Shown: one piece after another, positions 42,046 to 46,776 of the stretch | Layout: every line of letters starts with the position of its first letter | Numbering within the stretch: the first letter of the stretch is position 1 | From: Enterobacteriaceae endosymbiont of Donacia proxima | GTDB taxonomy: Bacteria; Pseudomonadota; Gammaproteobacteria; Enterobacterales; Enterobacteriaceae | Direction: 5' to 3' | Length of the DNA: 46,776 bases | NCBI RefSeq assembly: GCF_012569285.1 | Contig: NZ_CP046198.1 | Location: forward strand, 351,755-398,530 | Program-made: the position numbers and the translations under genes | The notes under the pieces: generated by a model | Told to the model about the DNA's origin: nothing | Database searches by the model: none | The model's input: only the letters and a program-made list of their open reading frames with translations

Positions 42046-42726
42046 ATGATAAATACAAAAAAAAAATGTGTACTATTTTTTAGTATGCTATTTTTATTAT
42101 TATTTACATCTAATAGATGTTTTGCATACAGAAACCCATCAAGAGAGCTTTTTTACGAAAAATTAACAAAAGAAAGTCAGTTATTATATAAAAAAGCATT
42201 TGGTAATAAACCAGTTATAATTGAATTTTTTTCATTTTTATGTCCTCATTGTTACGAATTTTATAGAAATATTGATAAAAAAATTTTTAAAAATAAAATT
42301 CCCAAAAATGTTAAAATTATAAGAATTCATTATAGTAAAATGGGTCAAGAAAATGGATTTGCTACCTTATTAGGTTATACATGGGTGGTTGCTAAAATGT
42401 TAAATGTAGAAAATAAAATTATAGGTCCTATTTTCGATGGTATTCATAATACTGAAACAATTCATGATTATAAATCTATAAAAAAACTTTTTATAAAAAT
42501 TACAGGTATAACTAGTAATACATTTGATGCAGCGTGGAATAGTAATATAGCAAAAACATTATTTGAAAAAGAATATGATTTAGTTGAAAAACTTGATATA
42601 AATTTAGTTCCAGATATTTATATTAATAATAAATATGTAATTAATTTATCTTCATTATATAATAATTATGGAGATAATCTTTATTCGCATTATATAAATT
42701 TAGTATTAAAACTTTTAAAAAAATAA
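42046..42726 (+). CDS. dsbA: Thiol:disulfide interchange protein DsbA
   Basis: Periplasmic oxidase that introduces disulfide bonds in exported proteins. It has 226 residues (E. coli 208). A signal peptide with lysines, a hydrophobic core and likely cleavage after CFA (residue 27) is visible. The active site CPHC is at C66-C69 in FFSFLCPHCYEFY, the same dipeptide as E. coli DsbA. The cis-proline loop reads LVPDIYINNKYVIN. AAGAGTG precedes the start. In E. coli dsbA lies just upstream of polA on the same strand; here the genes between them are gone. dsbB is not in the window. Confidence 0.93.
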   Translation: MINTKKKCVLFFSMLFLLLFTSNRCFAYRNPSRELFYEKLTKESQLLYKKAFGNKPVIIEFFSFLCPHCYEFYRNIDKKIFKNKIPKNVKIIRIHYSKMGQENGFATLLGYTWVVAKMLNVENKIIGPIFDGIHNTETIHDYKSIKKLFIKITGITSNTFDAAWNSNIAKTLFEKEYDLVEKLDINLVPDIYINNKYVINLSSLYNNYGDNLYSHYINLVLKLLKK

Positions 42727-42770
42727 ATTTTTTTTAAAAAAAAGATTTAATTTAGTATATATAAATATAT

Positions 42771-43640
42771 ATGAAAAAAAAAATAATTTTAATAGACGGA
42801 ACATTTTATTTATACCGTGCATATTATGCTTTACCTTATTTAACTAATAGTAAAGGATATCCTACTGGAGCAATGTATGGTTTTATTAAAATGTTTAACA
42901 AAATCATAAAAATGAATATTAATAGTTATTTTTTAATTATATTTGATACTAAAGGAAATTCTTTCAGAAGAAAAATTTTTAGTAAATATAAATTAACTAG
43001 GATTAATATGCCTAATAATTTAGTTATACAAATTAAACCTTTGTATAAAATTATACAGGCTATGGGATATAATGTTATATCTATAAAAAATGTAGAAGCA
43101 GATGATATAATTGGTACTTTAGCAATATATGCAGAAAAAAAAAATTATTTTATTTTTATTTTTAGTATAGATAAAGATATAACACAATTAGTTACAAAAA
43201 ATATTAAAATAGTAAATCCAATTAATTACTCTATTTCTGGACCGAAAGAAATATATCATAAATATGGAGTATACCCAAAATTCATTAGCGATTTATTAGC
43301 ATTAAGTGGTGATTCTATAGATAATATTCCTGGGGTTCCAGGAATAGGAAAAAAAATAAGTCAAAAACTAATTAATAAATTAGGTGATTTAACAAAAATT
43401 TATCAAAATATAAATAATATTAATAATATTAATTTTAGAGGTGGAATAAATATAAAAAAAAAATTAATAAAATATAAAGAGTTAGTATTTTTATATCATA
43501 AATTAACAAAAATTGAAACTAATATTATTTTAAATCAAGAATATTTAAATTTTGAAATTAAACCAGAAATAAATAATTTAAAATATTTATTTAAATTATA
43601 TGAATTTAATAATTTAATTAATAGTAATTATATTAATTAA
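42771..43640 (+). CDS. polA: DNA polymerase I reduced to its 5'-3' exonuclease domain
   Basis: Flap and 5' nuclease that removes RNA primers. Only the N-terminal domain of Pol I is present: 289 residues against 928 in E. coli. Metal ligands are all kept: D9 (LIDGTFYLYRAY), D59 (IIFDTKG), E109, D111, D112 (VEADDIIGTLA), D134, D136 (SIDKDI), D181 and D184 (GDSIDNIPGVPGIGKK, the helix-hairpin-helix). The reading frame ends at the domain border (KLYEFNN) and nothing resembling the proofreading or Klenow polymerase domains follows. Such a stand-alone 5' nuclease polA is known from Buchnera. It is 44 bases downstream of dsbA. Confidence 0.93.
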   Translation: MKKKIILIDGTFYLYRAYYALPYLTNSKGYPTGAMYGFIKMFNKIIKMNINSYFLIIFDTKGNSFRRKIFSKYKLTRINMPNNLVIQIKPLYKIIQAMGYNVISIKNVEADDIIGTLAIYAEKKNYFIFIFSIDKDITQLVTKNIKIVNPINYSISGPKEIYHKYGVYPKFISDLLALSGDSIDNIPGVPGIGKKISQKLINKLGDLTKIYQNINNINNINFRGGINIKKKLIKYKELVFLYHKLTKIETNIILNQEYLNFEIKPEINNLKYLFKLYEFNNLINSNYIN

Positions 43641-43886
43641 ATTATTAAGTTTATAATATTATTTTTTTCTATAAAAATTAAAAAAAAATTAACATTTATT
43701 TTTATATTTTAAATACATAATATTGATAAATATTATTTTATAATAATATATGATATCTTTATATTAATAAAAATATAATTAAGATTATTGAAAATAAAAT
43801 AATAATATTAATAAATAACAAAAATTATTTTTATAAATTAAAAAAATTTTAATTAATTTTAAGTACTATTATTTTATCAGGATTTT
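43641..43886. other. Non-coding A/T spacer after truncated polA
   Basis: The 246 bases between polA and typA are the longest gene-free stretch. I see no reading frame related to the Klenow domain, no Spot 42-like RNA (spf follows polA in E. coli) and no tRNA. An 8-bp A/T dyad with a 3-nt loop (AATTAAAA/TTTTAATT, about 43835-43855) lies upstream of typA. The typA promoter must be here but cannot be picked out from the background. Confidence 0.6.
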
Positions 43887-45689
43887 ATGAAAAAAATACG
43901 TAATATAGCTATTGTAGCACATATAGATCATGGAAAAACAACGTTAATAGATAAATTATTACAAGAATCTGATAGTTTTAAAAATGTTAAAAATTTATTA
44001 CAAAATAAAAATAATACTAACAGATTAATGGATTCTAATGAATTAGAAAAAGAAAAAGGTATAACTATTTTTTCAAAAAATACATCTATCTTTTGGAAAA
44101 ATTATAAAATTAATATTATTGATACTCCAGGACATGCAGATTTTAGTGCAGAAGTAGAACGTATTTTATCAATGGTAGATTCTGTATTATTATTAGTAGA
44201 TGCTATTGAAGGACCTATGCCACAAACAAGGTTTGTTACATCAAAAGCTTTTTTATATAAATTTAAACCGATTGTAATAATAAATAAAGTAGATAGAAAA
44301 TTTATTAGAACAGATTGGGTTATCGATCAAATATTTGATTTATTTATAGATTTAAATGCTTCTGATGATCAACTTAATTTTCCTATAATATATACATCTG
44401 CTCTTAAAGGAATGTCAGGAAATAATATAAATAAAATGTATAATAATATGGATATTATATATAAAACTATTATTGATTATGTTCCATCTCCTAAATGTGA
44501 TATTAATAAACCATTTCAAATGCAAATATCTCAAATAGAATTTAATAATTATATTGGTAATATTTGTATTGGTTTAATAAAAAGAGGTAAAATTACAATA
44601 AATCAAAATTTAATTTTTATAGATAAAAATAATCAAATTAAAAAAATGAAAGTTTTATATATAATATTTAATATAGGATTAAAACATGTTTATGCAAATA
44701 ATGCTCAAGCTGGTGATATTATAGGTATTGCAGGAACAGGATTCGAAAACATTAATATTTCTGATACAATTTGTGATATAAATAATTATAAATCTCTTCC
44801 CAAATTAAAAATAGAAAAACCAAAAATTAGTATGTTATTCCAAGTTAATGATTCTCCATTTGCAGGTATGGAAGGGAAACATTTAACATCTCATAAAATA
44901 TTTCATAAAATTAATAAAGTTTGTTTATATGATATGGCTTTACATATAGAAAAAACTGAAAATAATAATACTTTTATGGTTTTTGGAAGAGGAGAATTAC
45001 ATCTTGCTATGGTTATAGAAAATATGAGAAAAGAAGGATTTGAATTATTAGTATCAAAACCACAAATTTTAACTAAAATCATTAATGGTAAACGGAAAGA
45101 ACCATTTGAAGTATTAATTTTAGACCTTATGCAAAATAAAAAAGGTAATATAATTCAATTATTAAATAAAAAAAAAGCTATAATAAATAATATTATTTTA
45201 AATAATTTTAATAATAGAATTAAAATTGAAGCAATTATTTCAAGTAGAGCTTTAATCGGTTTACGTAATGAATTTATAAATATAACATCAGGAAATGGAA
45301 TAATAAATTCTTTTTTTAGTCATTATGATGTAAATAAATATGATATAATACACAAAAGAAATAATGGTGTTTTAATCTCAAATAAAGAAGGTTATGCTGT
45401 CGCATTTTCTTTATATAATTTACAATCAAGAGGTAAGTTATTAATTAAACCTGGAGATAAAATTTATAAAGGACAAATAATAGGAATACATAATAAATCA
45501 AATGACCTTTTTGTAAATTGTTTAATTAATAAAAAACTTACTAATATGAGAGCATCCGGTAGTGATAATCCTATAAATTTAATTCCTATAAAAAAAATAT
45601 CCTTAGAAGAAGCAATAGATTTTATTCAATATGATGAATTGATAGAAATTACACCTAAATCAATACGAATTAAAAAAAAATCTAACTAA
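43887..45689 (+). CDS. typA: Ribosome-binding GTPase TypA/BipA
   Basis: Translational GTPase of the EF-G/LepA class that aids 50S assembly and stress adaptation. It has 600 residues (E. coli 607). G1 is AHIDHGKTT, the switch region MDSNELEKEKGITI, G3 DTPGHADF, G4 NKVD and G5 TSALKG. Domains II, III (GRGELHLAMVIENMRKEGFEL) and the BipA-specific C-terminal domain (SSRALIGLRNEF, MRASGSDNPI) follow. AGGA precedes the start. In E. coli typA lies downstream of polA with other genes between; that interval is deleted here. Confidence 0.97.
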   Translation: MKKIRNIAIVAHIDHGKTTLIDKLLQESDSFKNVKNLLQNKNNTNRLMDSNELEKEKGITIFSKNTSIFWKNYKINIIDTPGHADFSAEVERILSMVDSVLLLVDAIEGPMPQTRFVTSKAFLYKFKPIVIINKVDRKFIRTDWVIDQIFDLFIDLNASDDQLNFPIIYTSALKGMSGNNINKMYNNMDIIYKTIIDYVPSPKCDINKPFQMQISQIEFNNYIGNICIGLIKRGKITINQNLIFIDKNNQIKKMKVLYIIFNIGLKHVYANNAQAGDIIGIAGTGFENINISDTICDINNYKSLPKLKIEKPKISMLFQVNDSPFAGMEGKHLTSHKIFHKINKVCLYDMALHIEKTENNNTFMVFGRGELHLAMVIENMRKEGFELLVSKPQILTKIINGKRKEPFEVLILDLMQNKKGNIIQLLNKKKAIINNIILNNFNNRIKIEAIISSRALIGLRNEFINITSGNGIINSFFSHYDVNKYDIIHKRNNGVLISNKEGYAVAFSLYNLQSRGKLLIKPGDKIYKGQIIGIHNKSNDLFVNCLINKKLTNMRASGSDNPINLIPIKKISLEEAIDFIQYDELIEITPKSIRIKKKSN

Positions 45690-45735
45690 ATTTACCATAT
45701 AAAAAATATAAACAACATATAGTAAAAATTTTACT

Positions 45736-46085
45736 TGGAGCTGGGGGGATTCGAACCCCCGTCCAAAATTATTACACTTTTAGCACTACATGTTTAGTTT
45801 TATCTCATATTTTAATAATATAAACTGATAAAACAAAGTTTATATTATCTAGTCTCAATACTTTAATATATAATTTCAGACAAATTATATACGATCTCTT
45901 TATATATGACTGTTTACTTTTTACTAAAGAGAAAATAATAAGTAACAGAGCCTATACAGTTTTTTATGCTGCTAAAGCGTAGTTTTGATTTTCTGCAATT
46001 ATATTTAAACGGTTTTTTTACAAGGCCTACCGTACCTTGACATGCTCTTCGAGTTTTATAATTCTGTCAAATCCTAATCAGCCCC
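45736..46085 (-). ncRNA. ssrA: Transfer-messenger RNA (tmRNA)
   Basis: Ribosome-rescue RNA on the minus strand, about 350 nt. The 5' end GGGGCTGATTAGGATTTGACA and 3' end GGACGGGGGTTCGAATCCCCCCAGCTCC fold into the tRNA-like domain; the acceptor GGGGCUG pairs with CAGCUCC. The tag reading frame (45964-45996) is GCA GAA AAT CAA AAC TAC GCT TTA GCA GCA TAA, giving AENQNYALAA; E. coli has ANDENYALAA. After discriminator A (45736) comes AG, so CCA is not encoded. The region between tag and T arm is A+T-rich and I did not resolve the pseudoknots. It lies 10 bases after smpB on the same strand, so co-transcription is likely. A short dyad (45721-45735) follows the 3' end. Confidence 0.96.
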
Positions 46086-46095
46086 ATTTTAACAT

Positions 46096-46551
46096 TTAAA
46101 TACTTTTTTTTAATAAACGTATTTTTTTAATATTCCATATTTTTTTTTTTAAAATATTTCTTTTATCATGTTTTTTTTTACCTTTTACGATAGCCAGGTT
46201 TATTTTACACCATGATTTTTTCCAAAATAAACCAAGTACTACAATGGTAAAACCCTTATTATTTATATAATTTTGTAGAAATTCTATTTCTTTTTTTTTT
46301 AATAATAATTGTTTCATTCTTTTAGAATTACATTTAACATAATTACATACTGTTTTTAATGGACTAATATTTAGATTGCATATATAAATTTTTCTATTTA
46401 AAATAGTTACATAACTATTTACAATAGTTGCTTTATTTAATCTTAAAGATTTTACTTCCCAACCTTTTAAAATAAGTCCTGCATTAATTCTTTCTTTAAT
46501 AAAGAAATTATAATATACTTTTTTATTAAAAATAAAAAATTTTTTTTCCAT
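46096..46551 (-). CDS. smpB: SsrA-binding protein SmpB
   Basis: Binds tmRNA and places it in the A site of stalled ribosomes. It has 151 residues (E. coli 160), slightly shorter at both ends. Landmarks are INAGLILKGWEVKSLR, the NSYV segment, WKKSWCKINLAIVKGKKKHDKR, and a basic tail. It lies directly upstream of ssrA on the same strand, so protein and RNA partner form a unit. It is divergent from the gene starting at 46747. Confidence 0.95.
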   Translation of the reverse strand: MEKKFFIFNKKVYYNFFIKERINAGLILKGWEVKSLRLNKATIVNSYVTILNRKIYICNLNISPLKTVCNYVKCNSKRMKQLLLKKKEIEFLQNYINNKGFTIVVLGLFWKKSWCKINLAIVKGKKKHDKRNILKKKIWNIKKIRLLKKSI

Positions 46552-46660
46552 TATAAAAAAAAATTTATTATATAAATATTCTAATTATTATAACTAATAT
46601 ATTTATAAAAAACAATATTTAAAAAATATAATTAATTTAATAAGATTAAATATCTTGCAA

Positions 46661-46689
46661 AAATTTTATTTTTGTACAAAATAAAATTT
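46661..46689. repeat. Perfect 12-bp dyad in the smpB divergent promoter region
   Basis: AAATTTTATTTT (46661-46672) is the exact complement of 46678-46689, around a 5-nt centre TGTAC. It lies between smpB and a rightward gene, where promoters rather than terminators are expected. It may be an operator, a 5' leader hairpin of the rightward gene, or chance in A/T-rich DNA. Confidence 0.35.
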
Positions 46690-46746
46690 ATTATCTTATA
46701 ACAAATAATTTTTAACAATTAAAAAAAAAAATTATAAGGATAGAAT

Positions 46747-46776
46747 ATGAAAAATAATATAAAAGAAAAAAAAAAT
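46747..46776 (+). CDS. Start of an unidentified gene, cut by window end
   Basis: ATG at 46747 is preceded by AAGGA (46736-46740) at 6-base spacing, one of the best ribosome sites in the window, and is followed by ten sense codons (MKNNIKEKKN) up to the edge. The lysine/asparagine-rich start is not enough to identify the product. It is divergent from smpB. Confidence 0.5.
   Translation, partial: MKNNIKEKKN

Noticed and set aside
46640..46746. Sigma-32 heat-shock promoter (CTTGCAAA) before the last gene
   Set aside because: The -35 resembles the consensus weakly, and no CCCCAT-like -10 follows.

Overview
The window is a piece of a strongly reduced, very A+T-rich genome. Outside the RNA genes, roughly four fifths or more of the bases are A or T by eye (not computed). 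The proteins resemble Enterobacterales (E. coli-like) proteins over their full length, for example PykF, NuoCD fused as one polypeptide, the fused ThrA, AroF, SufS and YohD. Low GC, short intergenic gaps, long poly-A/T runs and loss of intervening genes point to an obligate insect endosymbiont of the Buchnera/Blochmannia kind. I cannot name the genus from the sequence alone.

Layout. 1-1545 (-): 16S rRNA, lacking its last ~30 nt, with a boxA-like leader and promoter, and murI just upstream as at E. coli rrnB. 2679-3839 (+): iscS. 3877-10920 (-): pykF and the full sufABCDSE cluster. 11089-12636 (-): murJ. 12789-15570: ribA (+), sbcB (-), tRNA-Ser(GGA) (+), yohD (+). 15573-30475 (-): a complete 13-gene nuo operon (nuoA to nuoN, nuoC and nuoD fused). 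30510-35230 (-): thrABC, running straight into nuoA. 35476-37728 (-): parC. 37911-40094 (+): aroF-tyrA. 40163-40876 (-): bamD. 40950-41905 (+): rluD broken by one frameshift. 42046-45689 (+): dsbA, a polA reduced to its 5' nuclease domain, and typA. 45736-46551 (-): tmRNA and smpB. A new gene starts at 46747 (+). No stretch longer than about 250 bases lacks a gene, and I found no insertion sequence, prophage, CRISPR or defence system.

How it works together. The gene set fits a nutritional symbiont that respires with NADH dehydrogenase I, builds Fe-S clusters with SUF (many of them needed by Nuo), and makes threonine and aromatic precursors. The biosynthetic enzymes carry the most informative changes. 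AroF has lost effector-site residues, ThrA has lost a threonine-sensing motif in its second ACT domain, and TyrA keeps its chorismate mutase active site while its prephenate dehydrogenase half has lost its NAD-binding glycines, catalytic His and both prephenate-binding Arg. Together these suggest deregulated flux to prephenate with no tyrosine made by this protein. pheA and raiA, which sit between tyrA and bamD in E. coli, are missing from that position.

Other points worth reading are the rluD frameshift at an A9T7 tract with an otherwise intact enzyme, absence of encoded CCA on both tRNA-Ser and tmRNA, a perfect 20-bp bidirectional terminator, and an atypical lipobox in BamD.
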